A stretch of DNA of 64,000 nt, taken from positions 167,001-231,000 of the forward strand of contig WBZZ01004019.1 in the NCBI GenBank assembly GCA_019918135.1, in the 5' to 3' direction. The notes beneath the pieces are model-generated. The model saw only the letters and a program-made list of their open reading frames with translations. It did no database searches and was not told the origin of the DNA. Below, piece after piece: positions 21,263-32,113 of the stretch. Each line of letters begins with the position of its first letter. Within the stretch, counting starts at the first letter, position 1. Origin of the DNA: Paulinella micropora (taxonomy: Eukaryota; Cercozoa; Imbricatea; Euglyphida; Paulinellidae). A program made the translations under genes and the position numbers.

Positions 21263-21538
21263 ACCGTTCCTCTGAAAAAGGGAAATAGCTAATAATTTCT
21301 GTTTTACTATGTATTTGTCTGGTGTTTATTTCAGAAATACCTTTTTTTCAATCTTTGCTTGTGAAATAGTCGCTTCCGCAACATTTTCCACTTCCCCCCT
21401 CCCTCCCCTTCTTCCTTCCCCCCTTGACTCCTGCCTCCTCCTCACCCCGGCCCGTTCACAGGTTCCACAAAATCTTGTTCCAAGTTCGCATAGTAAAAGC
21501 CCCGCTGGCCGTAGTTACTCTTGCAAACGTCGTTTGCC

Positions 21539-22270
21539 TCAAATAAGCACCAATAACATGGTCTCTACCCATTTCGAACCTCGGCTGTTGGTCGATAAAC
21601 ACGTCTGCCCCGGAAGTGTCTGGTGTGTACCTCTCTGTTTCCGAAGAAGAAGATCTCCTGAGGGCTGCTGGGGCCACGAGAAAACTACCTGTTTGGTTTT
21701 GTTCACCAAATTCTTGTTTGTGCTCATCCACTTCTGAATAGCGTCCCATAGTGCCAGAACGTGAATGTTTCTTTTCTCGTCAGCTACGTCCAGACCGAAA
21801 TAAAGGTGAAAGACGTTCATCACTTGCTGTTTCTTGTTCTGTGCATCTGTTTCTTCTTGGAATCGAAAGGCAGCCAGTGATTGGTTGTTAAGGCAATGAA
21901 CACTCTGTGCTTGGTGTTTGGTGATTCTTTGCACTCCTTGTTGAATCTGTCAGAACAAATGAACTTCCAGTGGCTTAAGCATTGCTTTTTTTTCTTGTCT
22001 CAGCTGGGCCGTTGTTGCTGGACTGCCTCTACTATCTTGTCCCCATAAAACCCGAGCATAGATTCGGCTCCCGTTCGCTTTTTCCGCTTTTTTCAGACAT
22101 TTCTCAGCACTAGCCGGATCTACCCGTTTGAGATATTGAAGCGCCTTCAGATTTATCACTTCAAAATTGTGATTGTTTTTTACAGCCTGCTCCACGCACA
22201 CAACCTCGCCTACCGGCACCTCTATGGCACTGTCTGTGTGTGCCGGGTCATGTGAGCGCTCCGAAGCCAT
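21539..22270 (-). CDS. Paralogous family member P4 (one frame change)
   Basis: ATG 22270 starts MASERSHDPAH, then EVVCVEQAVKNNHNFEVI, aligning with P1 and P3 openings. A frame change near 21950 leads to the core (VFHLYFGLDVADE, LALWDAIQKWMS, VVFSWPQQP). An alternative C-terminal frame reaching 21456 has a more natural Ser/Glu composition, so the true end may be there. Same orientation as P3, about 280 bp away. Confidence 0.5.
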
Positions 22271-22709
22271 GACAACACTAAAAGAAAAAAGGCCAAGAGA
22301 ATTTCCTTATTATATTGAAAAAAGAAATCTTTCACACTTAAAATTGTCTTTCTCCAGCTACGGTAAAATGCTGGAGAAGGGGGCCAAAGGACACGGGCGG
22401 AGGGGTTCATCTGTCGCACCAGAAAAGACATTTTCTCTCTCTGCCCTTCCCCGGCCCTCTCCTCTCCACACCTTTTCCCCGTCCGCAGACATGAAGGCGC
22501 GAGGGAAGGGGAAAAGTTGAGAATCTCACGAATTATTCTTCTGATTACCAGACAAAAAAAATCCGCTCATTTTTTAATATCGCCGCCCACATCCGAAACG
22601 CTTGTACATTTTCTTTTCTGTTGTGTAGGCGCTGTTGAAGGCACATTTTGTTTTTTTTTTCTTTTCTCGATCGAAAAGAAAGAAAAAACAACTAATCATC
22701 TTTTTGTTG
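22271..22709. other. Spacer, no gene seen
   Basis: A divergent gap between P4 (-) and the next + gene, with T- and A-rich tracts. ORFs across it have no useful composition. Confidence 0.4.
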
Positions 22710-24164
22710 ATGACGAGCGACCAGTTGAGTTTGCGCGGTTCGTCCGGTTCGTGACTTCCAAGCCGTTCAATGCGGAGAGGTGGGGTCCGGTGCGCTCCGT
22801 CCGCTCGGCCGAGCGCTCCTGTGAGGCCGCGGGACATTTCCTGCGCTTTACCCGCAGACAGAGGTTGCAGCAGCTGTTCGTTGAAACGGAGTCCGGCGTG
22901 TGGCGCACGAGGTTGCGGCGCCTGTTGCGCAAATGGATCGAGCACCTGCAAACCAAATGTGGCACCGGCTGGGAGGGCTGCCACCTGGCCGTTTCCTACC
23001 TCAGGCCCATCGTCGTGTACGCCGCGCTGCCGCACCAAGGGCGCGCGGTCGACCTGCGTGCCGTTTGCCTGGCCATCTTCACGCCCGTCCTGCGGCAGCT
23101 GCGCCTGCTGTCCAGGGCCGAGGTAGCGTACCACCCGAAAGAACGAGATTTGCAGCTGACGTTCTGGGACATCATTGCGGCGCGGACCGTCGCGGGCGGC
23201 AGGTTCGTCACCCAGTACGGCGCGCGCGCGCCCTGCGCTGAGCTCGTCAGGGCGCTGGCAGCGTCGGCGCAGGGGCGCGCGCGCTACGCCGCGCTGCGCG
23301 ACTTGGTGCTGCTGTGCTTTGCCTCCCTCAGCCCACAGCCGCGCGCCGAGATCGTGCGGCGCCTGCGGTTCGGCGCGTCGCTGCGCAGGTCGCGCTGCCG
23401 TTGGTGGCTCGACCTCAGCGACCCGCTCGAGCCGGCGAGCAGGCACGACGTCAATCTACTACTACAAGCGCCACTACCGCCTGCCGCTCCCGCAGCAACA
23501 ACTAGCCATGGGCGGCCGCGTGGTGCCGCTGTTGGTGAGGGCGCTGGACGAGTGGCGCTGGTGGGGCACGGCGCTCGGCGCGTCGGACTTCGTGTTCTGC
23601 GAGCGCTTCCCGCTCGCCGCGGACCCGGCGCTGCCGCTGTTCAGTGATCTGCCCTTCTGCGCGCGGCTGCCGACCGACGAGACGCCGACGGTGCCTCCCG
23701 CGCGGCTGGACGCGTGGCTGGTGCGGGTGCTCACTGGACATTGCGGCGCACGCGCGGCGGCGCTGCGTGCCTTCCATTTGCGCAAGCTGAACGAGACGTT
23801 CCTAGCACAGATAGTGGCCTCGCCCGAGCTCAGCGCGCGGCTGCCGTACGTGCTGAACACGCGGTCGATGCACGAGACGTTCGCCTGGTGCGAGCAGCAC
23901 ACGCTAGAGGTGGCCGAACGCCAGTACGTGCAATTCCCGGTGTTCCGAGAGGCGCTGCGCAGCCGCGTGCGGGCGCTGGAGTTTGTATGTCGTTCGTTCG
24001 GGTACGAGCACGGCCGGCTTAGGCTGCAGCCGTGGCTCGCGCGGGAGTGGGCGCGCGCCGACCCTAATTTCACTAATTTACAGCCAGTAATGGCAAGGCC
24101 GCACACACCTCCTCCCGGGCGCCGTCCACGCACAGAGGCTAGGCCTCGCCGGGCGTCCTGCTAA
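22710..24164 (+). CDS. Possible tyrosine-recombinase-like protein (two frame changes)
   Basis: The start is uncertain: the ATG at 22710 needs an early frame change to join the long frame (RPVEFARFVRFV). A second change near 23455 links VNLLL to IYYYKRHYRLPLPQQ. The order is an N-terminal helical region, ALRDLVLLCFASLSPQPRAEI (box I Arg-like), YYYKRHYRLPLP (beta-hairpin Lys-like), FHLRKLNETFLAQ (H-x2-R-like), then TRSMHETF. This resembles eukaryotic and viral tyrosine recombinases, but no clear nucleophilic Tyr lies at the expected distance after the second His. If the assignment is right the enzyme is inactive; otherwise it is an unknown helical protein. Confidence 0.4.
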
Positions 24165-24274
24165 GTGAAAGAAACACTTGGGTCTTAAAAAAATAAACTT
24201 CTGTCTCAATTTTAATTATTTTTTAAAAAACGGGGGGCGGCCTTGTTCAACATTGTGTGTTTTTAGCTTCTTCT

Positions 24275-25376
24275 TCAGAGGCCAACCCACTCGTCGTCAA
24301 CGTCCATCTGGTAGTCCCGGGGTTGGGCACCTCCGCTATCCACGGCGTCCTCTATTACTGACTGGTACGGTGAATCTCTTCTCTCCTTAACCAGGCGTTC
24401 CAGACTTCTGACCAAAGCCGGGCCCGGTGCGCTCTGGACACGCACGGCCTGCGTGGGCTTGAGGTAAAGCCTTGGCCCGGAAGGGACCTTTTGCAATTTG
24501 GGCAGCAGCTGCAGTGCTACGAGGCAGAGCCATGGCGTGGGCAGCAGGGCGGACATGAAGCCGAACGTCCACCGTACGGGGGCCCCGCCGCGTGGCAGCT
24601 CTAGACAGAGCCACAGCAATAAGTACAACGCGTGCAGGGCGGCACAGCACGCGGAGGCACACTGCAAGCAGCACAGAGTACGCCTGGCCCGCGCCGCCCG
24701 CGCCGAGTCGCTCGCGCCGACCGTCCGCTGCAGCGCGCGTATCCGCGAGTTGCTGCTGAAGAACAACCAGGCGCCGTACAGCTGGGCGGTCAGCAAGAAA
24801 GCCCTGGGCGGCCAGTGGTTTTCTGTGGCGGCGTCGAGCGCGGCCGAGGCTACGCACACCGCCAGGCGCAGAAACCTCATGTCATGGCACCGGTTGCGAA
24901 GGTTCGAGGGGGCCAGCCCGTACGGGTAGCGTTCTACGCACTCTAGCCACACGTGCCACGCCAGCGGCAGCAGCAGGGACTGGTAAGCGATCTGCCAGAG
25001 CAACCGGTGCCCTTCACAGAGCAGCAGCACGGCGGCCGCGTGCGCTACGGTCCAGAACCACAGGCGCAGGGTCGTGAACACGGCGACACGCCGCCGCCGT
25101 CCGCTGTCGGTCGCCAGCTGCAGGCACAGCAGCCACCCAGAGCAACCGGTGCCCTTCACAGAGCAGCAGGACGGCGGCCGCGTGCGCTACGGTCCAGAAC
25201 CACAGGCGCAGGGTCGTGAACACGGCGACACGCCGCCGCCGTCCGCTGTCGGTCGCCAGCTGCAGGCACAGCAGCCACGCCATGCCGCACAGGAACGCGG
25301 CGGCGCAGGCGATGGACATGGCGGGGCTGAATAACATGTTACGCCGACGAGGGACAAGGGGCGGCTGTGCACGCAT
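24275..25376 (-). pseudogene. Multi-pass membrane protein disrupted by a 142-bp tandem duplication
   Basis: ATG 25376 gives a hydrophobic N-terminus (ACAAAFLCGMAWLLCL), then TLRLWFWTVAHAAAVLLL. After the duplication the frame resumes with further membrane segments (QSLLLPLAWHVWLE, FLRLAVCVASAAL, LYGAWLFF, ALHALYLLLWLCLEL, LPTPWLCLVALQLL) and an acidic cytosolic tail (DYQMDVDDEW). About six TM helices and no recognised family. Because the duplicated unit is not a multiple of three, the N-terminal part is out of frame with the rest. Removing one copy would restore one frame, so the disruption looks recent or artefactual. Confidence 0.55.
24995..25278. repeat. 142-bp tandem duplication inside the membrane-protein gene
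   Basis: Two adjacent copies (24995-25136 and 25137-25278) are identical except for one C/G difference near the middle. The length 142 is 1 modulo 3, so the reading frame is broken. Confidence 0.9.
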
Positions 25377-25785
25377 TTTCTTTACTTCTCAGGTCGGTTC
25401 GTTTGCTTTGTTCCTGTCGGCGGTATAAGATAGCCGGCGGTGGGGGTGACTGGTGTTCAAAAGAACAAAAGGAACACGCTAAGAACAGCCAGAGCGTTCG
25501 TTTTTGTATTATTTTTCTTAGCTTTTTTTTTTAAAATTTTCACCCCCCCAAAAAAAAAGAACAAAAAACGAGCGGAATGGAGGGCGGCGAAAAAGTGGGG
25601 GGGATGCCAAGAAGGCATTAGGCCCCCCCCCTCCCCACCCTCCTCTGCCCGTTTCCATTTTTTTCTGGAGTGTTTCTTTTCCTTTTTTGGAGGCCCCACC
25701 CCCCCCCCAAACACCCCGAACCCCTTTTCGTGGCAAGGACGGGACAAAAGCTGTGCCAGCGCCCAGCAAAAAAGGTCGGGGGGCA
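25377..25785. other. Low-complexity spacer
   Basis: T-, A- and C-rich tracts (C10 near 25621, C10 near 25700) between divergent genes. No gene. Confidence 0.5.
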
Positions 25786-26216
25786 ATGTCGAGCCACAAG
25801 AAAAGAAAGCTGGCGCAGCCAGAAACCGCCAAACATCCGCAGAACCCCCTCGAAGTGTTCGGGGACCTGCTGCACAACGTGGAACAGCTGTACAAGACGT
25901 CTGGCGACCGCTTCACACAGCAGCGGCAGGACGACAGGGCGAGCCTTGAAATATCACGCAACACGGAGGGCGATGGCAAGCTCTCACTGACGCTGGTGAG
26001 CACGCACACCAAGTGGCGGGGCCTGCCCGAAGCGAGCGCGGGCGCGCGGCGCCAGCTCGCCGAGATTAGCAGGCGCGAGCAGGACATCAGGGCCCTGAAC
26101 GCCGAGAGCGAGGCGCTGCGCCTCCGCGTGGAATGCGACGACGACAACGAGCAGGAGCACGACCTCGGCTCCCGGCTGTACCAGGTGCACCAAGTGATCG
26201 GCCGGCACAACCCGAC
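25786..26216 (+). CDS. Hypothetical coiled-coil protein, truncated at the retroelement junction
   Basis: ATG 25786 opens with a basic SHKKRKL stretch, then NPLEVFGDLLHNVEQLY and a helical heptad-rich region (ARRQLAEISRREQDIRALNAESEALRLR, split here only for description). Near 26216 the GC-rich codon use stops abruptly and the frame runs on, apparently by chance, into AT-richer retrotransposon sequence. The natural C-terminus is therefore lost or lies elsewhere. Function unknown. Confidence 0.45.
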
Positions 26217-27058
26217 TAACCAATCTCCTTCTGAGTCTGATGAAGAATCAGAAGTAGATGGTGAGTTGGGGATTCACCACATGGCAATCATGATGATGGG
26301 GAGACTGAGAGAAGATGATAGTGGTGTGTGTGTCGAGGAAGACAAGCCCCCACTCTCAAACAACACCCCCATGCCACTTTTATCTCACACATTTAAGCCA
26401 CCTGGCGCAAGAAGTAGAGGGGGAAGAGGTGTTGAGGGTGGTGTGCGTAAAGGAGAGCAGAAAGGACATGCATCATCTACCCAAAACGACTCCACACACA
26501 CTCGCCCCACTATTCCACCCCTTCACGATAATAAGTTTTTGACCACCCTTGATATGGCTGGCGACCCAACTCCCCTAAACCAAATCATACCTTTGGAAGG
26601 GAATTGGGCCCTCAGAAGTACAAGGGTAGGATGCGTAAAATTACTCGTGAAAAAATACAACACAGTCACATTACGAGAAGTAGGTGGCCCACCCCTCAAC
26701 CTTCACGGTAGACCAGTACGTGTAGTTGACTGTCACGTCACAAGCAGTAAGCAGTGCGAGGCGACAGTGTCAGATACAGGAGTTAGGTGCTCGTGGAGAC
26801 TGGGAGCGGCGAGAAAGGGGGTGCAGGGTGGGAAGTGTGCTGCTAGACTGATAGATCATGACTTTTGCTCGCTTCATGTTGATCAAGAAAGGAAGAGAGG
26901 GGAAATATTGAGCAAGTACAGAGAAAAATTGAACCTAGGTTGCTTCGCCCATGATGCTATGTATTACGAACCTGCCACTTTGTTTACACACATCACCTTG
27001 TGGAAAGCAAGCATCAACCCTGCTCAATCTAACAATGCAACTACATCTCTTTGCACGC

Positions 27059-27101
<43 letters not shown>

Positions 27102-27120
27102 CACTACCACTACTACATAG
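26217..27120 (+). pseudogene. copia gag-like region
   Basis: The frame contains a Cys/His cluster (CEATVSDTGVRCSW, then GGKCAARLIDHDFCSLH) that could bind zinc or nucleic acid. It ends in an ACT microsatellite encoding poly-Thr and a TAG at 27118. No ATG of its own is certain, because the ORF is continuous with the upstream host or viral ORF. Confidence 0.5.
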
Positions 27121-27240
27121 AAGGAGTGGGAGAAATAGGGGAAGGAGTAGGGGGAGTAGTAGAAGAGGGAGTAGGAGTGAAAGTAGGAGGAGTAGGAGTA
27201 AGGGGAGTAGGAGTAGGAGGAGGGGGAGCAGTAGGAGAGA
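27058..27240. repeat. (ACT)n microsatellite followed by a GTAGGA-type purine tract
   Basis: About 19 ACT/ACC triplets are followed by about 120 bases of GGA/GTA-rich purine sequence. It separates the gag-like frame from the protease frame and is where the original gag-pol frame was lost. Confidence 0.85.
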
Positions 27241-27255
27241 CCATCTGTACCTACT

Positions 27256-28341
27256 TTGTCTGCACCAACTTTGACTCACATTTCGTCTTCTCAACCTACC
27301 ACTGCACTATCTGATACATCCTCATCATCTTTATTTGGACCCCCTGAGGTCATGGAAAAGGGAGAGCCAGGTAGAGCTGAGGATAGTAACGTAGGGGTAA
27401 GAGACGAAAAGCGGGTGTTAAGAGATGGAGGACTACCTCCCATCGAAGAAATACAACGCTTGGTTACTGCTCTCAATCAGGGACTTAAGAGTAGAACAGT
27501 GACAGACGGGTTGATTACAAGCCAGGAGGGGGAATATGATGAATTCTATACAGAACTATATTACGCCATGCATGATTGCGTCCTTACCCTTGCTACCAAA
27601 CACAACAACCCGTTTGCACGAGGCATCGTTTCTTCTTTCCCATACATGGTAAAGGAGGTAGAGGATCTCGAGGATGTGTTGGGTGGAGTGACACCTCCAA
27701 AAGAAGACGAACCACACAGCCCATCAGACACAGACACCACCACTTCATTCCCCGAACAACCACACTCTGAATGCTCTATCATGTTGATGGACAATAACTT
27801 TGACCACAGAACTGACAGTAGTAATATAGTGTGGGTAGACGATAGTGGTGCAAGCGAGACACAGTCCCCAGATAGGTCTACGTTTGTTAGCCTTAAGAGA
27901 GCTCCACAGAAGTTCCGCATAGCGAAAGGAAGCATTAGAGCCGAGTACAAAGGAAAAGTTTTAATTTAATGAATCTGTCGGGAGCTCATGGGGAAGAAGT
28001 CAGTGTCCTTTGATGCCCACACCACCTACAACCCGCACCTAAAGTACGGGTTTGTGGCTACTTCGGCATGGGTTCGTAAGGGTTTCGCCGTCATACACCA
28101 AAACAATCAAGTGGTAGCGCTCAGGAAGCCTATTCTGATAACGGAAGACCAAATCGTGGCTAGAGGGAGAGCACTCCCAAACCACTTGACGGTGTTTGAT
28201 GCCCCGGGCACCCCACCTCTCAATCCTAACGAGTGGTACGAGTCCACAAACACCTCTACTACTATGCCCTCCATCACAAGTGAGACTCCCGAGCCCGACG
28301 ATGATGACAGTGTCACGTCGGACCCGGGGGGACAAGCTTGA
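27256..28341 (+). pseudogene. copia protease region
   Basis: The frame from about 27256 ends IVWVDDSGASETQS, the D-S-G-A active-site motif of copia aspartic proteases, followed by the expected strand (IRAEYKGKVLI). A stop at 27967 precedes a second frame, 27988-28341 (MGKKSVSFDAH, acidic Pro/Glu/Asp end), which would link protease to integrase. Confidence 0.6.
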
Positions 28342-28404
28342 CAACCCGCCTCTCATCTTTCTCAGAAAACCAACCCACCTACATACCTTGACGTATACTG
28401 TTTA

Positions 28405-29667
28405 TTGTCACCGTGCATTTGTGGTTGGCGATGTGACGTACCTAATACATACGTACCCTATTCTACTGAGATAGATCACGAGAAAGATGACAGGGCTGAG
28501 AGTAAGAGAGATAAAGCACTAGGTAGTAAAGCTTTATGTCCTGTTGTTCGTCCCCACTATCATGAAAACATACATGCCATTGTGTTCCATCGTATGTGTA
28601 AGCACAGAGGGGTAAAAGCCATGGAGCGAATGGCTAAGTATATGGGAGTAAAGATAGTGGGGAGAGAGTGGAGGGAACGAGTAATGAGATGTGAGTGGTG
28701 CTTAAAGAATAAGATAAAGAGAGTGCCCCATTTCAAAGACAACCACCATGCGGTAGAACGCCACCCTGGGGTTCACATAATAATGGATACCCAGGGTTGG
28801 TGGAATACCTTATCGTGGGACGGGAAAAAGTACAAGTTCACCGTTAAATGTCTTGCATCTGGGTTTGAGTTAGACTGTTATCTGAGACATAAGAATGAGT
28901 TTTTCACATGCTTCCTTAAGGCCGTTGCCTTCTTTGAGCGGCATACGGGAAGAAAAGTGAAATTCTTGACTTGTGACCAGGAATATGGTAAGTATAAGGA
29001 GTTTCAGACTTGGATTGATGTTTTTAAATCAACCGGTCCTCCTTGAGGCTCCGACGGGGGAGAATCAGGCGGTTGCTAAAATAGAACGAGCCCATCAGAC
29101 GTGCGGCGGACCCGCAAGGGCAGTTCTCAGCGACGCCGATCTTCCTGAGTCCATGTGGACTGAGACGGAGAAAGCTTCCACTTATTTTGGCAACCTCTTA
29201 CCTCTTGCCCACGGCCCTTTTAAGGGGAAATTTCCTTATGAAATTGTTCATAAGAGAAAACCCCTTTTGCGTGTTTGGCGTACATGAAAGTAGACGCAAA
29301 GAGGGGAAAAGGTGAGAGGGGGAGGAAAGTTTTATTTATCGGGTATGAAAGAAACCACTGGTATTATCGCGTATATGATCCGGTTGCGAGGAGAATATTC
29401 GGTAATGTCCGTGATGTTATCTTTGACGTTTGGAGACTGGGGAAGCGGGGGGCATCTAAATCTCTCGAGAGAGATGATGTTGAGGGTGAGATGTTCTCTG
29501 TTAATTGGCAACAGCCCCTCCCGTCCCCTATCGCAACAAATGACCCCAGAAGATCAAGGAATCGTTTCAGGGGAGGACCCGGGAGGAGAGATTCCGGCAG
29601 GGGGAGAAGGTCCCCCGGTAGGAAATCTTCCTTCCGCTCCGACCCTCTCTGTGGAATCCCCCCCTGA
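28405..29667 (+). pseudogene. copia integrase region
   Basis: An N-terminal H-H-C-C zinc finger (HAIVFHRM, then RCEWCLKNK) precedes the catalytic core. Asp lies in IIMDTQG, Asp in LTCDQEYG, and Glu in ENQAVAKIERAHQT after a frame change near 29045. The copia C-terminal motif (KVLFIGYERNHWYYRVYDP) follows at 29275-29400, again in a new frame. A Pro/Ser-rich linker continues to 30382. Confidence 0.75.
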
Positions 29668-30482
29668 GAAGTCACCCCACACTCCGCAAACTGACGCGGA
29701 TAGCGAGGCAGAAGAGGGATCGCTGTTTGTGAACACGAGCCCGCCCCCCCTAGAGCCTCCGAGTCCCAAAGTTGCTCAGCCGAGTGACGAGCAGGCGGAG
29801 ATAAAGAAAGCAAGAAGAGGGCGTAAGCCCAAAGAAAGACAAAGGTTGTCCGGAACGTATGTGGAAATCCCGGTAAGGGCTTTTGGGGAGCAGTGGGCTA
29901 GATTGACTTACGGGGATAAATGGGAGACGGCGATACGACGGGGGACAGCAACAGCCCCGTCTGCTCCCGTTACTCCTGAATCTAAACGCTTTCCCGCGCA
30001 TAGCGTCTTGTTTGACGACGGTGTCACGGACAAGATATTGGACACAGAAATCGTCAAATACGCCAAAGCCCCACAACAGTCAGAAGCTATGCCCGAACCG
30101 CGCGAGCAAAAAGCCGCAACTGCACCACCACCCTTGTCGACCAACAAAAACTCTGATTCGGATCTCAATACTAACGACCCCAGTATTGAGGTCACCTCAG
30201 AATTTACGTTTGTCGAGGGGGAGAGGGAGAGGGTAGAGGAGCAGAGAGCGGCACATAAACCGGGATGGAGATCACACGAACAGGCGGAAATTTCGAATGA
30301 AAACATTATCACGGGGAAAAGCCGAGAGCTCATGTCGCGGTATGTGCCCGGGAGGAAAATCGGGCGGAGTATTGTTTCGTGAGTGAGAAATTCCCGGAAT
30401 TCCCAGTAGCACAGAAACCAAAGGACCGCAAGCAAGCCAGACAAAAGGAATTCGAACAGCTCAAAGAACTAAAAGCATTTGT

Positions 30483-31310
30483 TTGGCGAAAGTGAGTGAG
30501 TCGAAAATGTCGGGCACACCAATCATTCCTATAAAATGGATAGATACGGTAAAACAACAAGGTACTGCGGATGAATTCCACAAAGCCCGGATAACCCTGC
30601 GAGGGGACCTCTTGAAAGCTTACGCTCAGTACAATCCCAGAAAGACTTACTCTCCCACAGCCCAGCACAGAACCATTTTGTTCATGCTAGCCTATGTTAT
30701 CGCTGATAGATTTCACGACCGCCTATCTGCATGCGAATCTCCCATACGACATATATGTCAAGCCGCCAGCCGAATTTCAGACTGCGGACTATGTCTGGCT
30801 TCTGAAGAAGGCCCTATACGGCCATCCAGAGGCAGGCGGTCTTTGGTACGACGTAGTACTGTCCGGGAAGCTCATTACCGAACACAAATTCAAGCCTCTC
30901 ACGTTAGACAGAGCTCTTTCGTAAAGCATGCGAGTAGCCATCAAACTACCCAATTGGTGTCATTTCACGTCGATGGTGGCTGTCATGCTGCGTCACAAGA
31001 AAAGCACATCAAGATGGTGAAGTTGTTCGAAAAGAGAGGATTCCGGTGCAAGGACCTAGGCAAAGCCACCGAATTCAAAAACATTCAGATCATCCAGTCT
31101 GAAAAGGGGATTACTCTGCATCAACGTAAGTATGAGTTGTTGATTTTGGAGGAGTTGGGTTACATGAAGGAGATACCGGCTAAAACACCATTCACTTCTG
31201 ATAATCCCGCTCCCTTAAAGAAGGACCATCGCCTATTACGTTATGATCTTAGATGCTTGATAGGGATGCTTATCTTTTTGGCTGTCCACACCCGGCCAGT
31301 CCTCATACGC
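30483..31310 (+). pseudogene. copia reverse transcriptase region
   Basis: Fragments include WIDTVKQQGT and KARITLRGDLLKAYAQYNPRKTYSPT, then in another frame IDFTTAYLHANLPYDIYVKPP (palm Asp) and LLKKALYGHPEAGGLWYD. The frame returns near 30960 with SFHVDGGCH where copia elements have YVDD. The catalytic pair is thus altered, on top of two frame changes. The enzyme must be dead. Confidence 0.75.
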
Positions 31311-32113
31311 CCTTTAAGCATAGCAGCTAAGTCCCAAGTTCCTAACCCGGGGATGTCTTATGCTATGGTGCACAGAATGTTCTTGTGGCTTCTGATCCCG
31401 CGAGCGTTATTTTTCAGAAGAGGAGATCGAAATTTACGGAAGTTGCTAGAAACTAATTCCTCGGTTCCTAAAACTCCGGAATCTTGGAAACCCAATCTGG
31501 AATCTTGCGCAGCAGCCAATGCAATCGATGATATCATTGGAAAACCCGCAATGCCCGGAATGGACATGTTCAGCGTGCCGGTTCTCGCTAATGTAGACCA
31601 AATTATTGCGGAACAACCGATAGTCGGATTTGTAGACTCGGATTTTGCGGTGGATAAGAACTCACGTAGATCAAGACCAGGATACGTTTACTTATTCAAC
31701 AGGACACCAATTTCGTGGTTCTCTAAACTGCAATCCGTGATAGCCCAATCTACATTAGAGTCAGAGACTGTTTCAGCAAATGAGGCGGTCAGAGAACTTC
31801 TTGCATTACAACAAACTTTACTGGATATCGGAATAAATCTTGAAGGTCCTACACCTCTCTTCTAGGATAACGAAGGAACGATATTATTATCGGAGAGAGG
31901 ACTAGGGGAAGCTAGAACCAAGCACATAGAGGTCCGATACCACCTTCTAGCGCAACTCGTGCGAGAAGGAAAGGTCAAACTATTCCGGGTCACTACGGAG
32001 GAAAATATCGCAGATATGTTCACCAAAATACATTTTACGGTAGACAAATTCAATTACTTGGCCGGAAAATCTCCTTTGTGCTTAGTAGGGAAAATTGCGC
32101 GAAATTCAGGATA
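31311..32113 (+). pseudogene. copia RNase H region
   Basis: VGFVDSDFAVDKNSRRSRPGYV contains the first RNase H Asp, and STLESETVSANEAVREL the Glu. A stop at 31863 interrupts before KHIEVRYHLLAQLV and NIADMFTKI, the standard copia 3' end. Confidence 0.75.

Larger units (their letters stand above)
26217..32113 (+). mobile_element. Ty1/copia-type LTR retrotransposon, decayed, 5' end missing
   Basis: Domains occur in copia order on the + strand: gag-like, aspartic protease, integrase, reverse transcriptase, RNase H. All are split by stops and frame changes. No LTR pair was found: the 5' end abuts GC-rich coding DNA directly, and the roughly 900 bp after RNase H shows no match upstream. It is either 5'-truncated or cut by a rearrangement or assembly join. 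Codon use is uniform and unlike the upstream block. Confidence 0.85.

Noticed and set aside
17997-24164. Introns as the explanation for frame changes in the GC-rich block
   Set aside because: The frames on either side of each change overlap or abut with continuous coding composition, with no noncoding gap bounded by GT-AG.
25377-26216. 5' LTR of the copia element
   Set aside because: No sequence in this interval matches the region after RNase H, and the interval holds GC-rich coding DNA.
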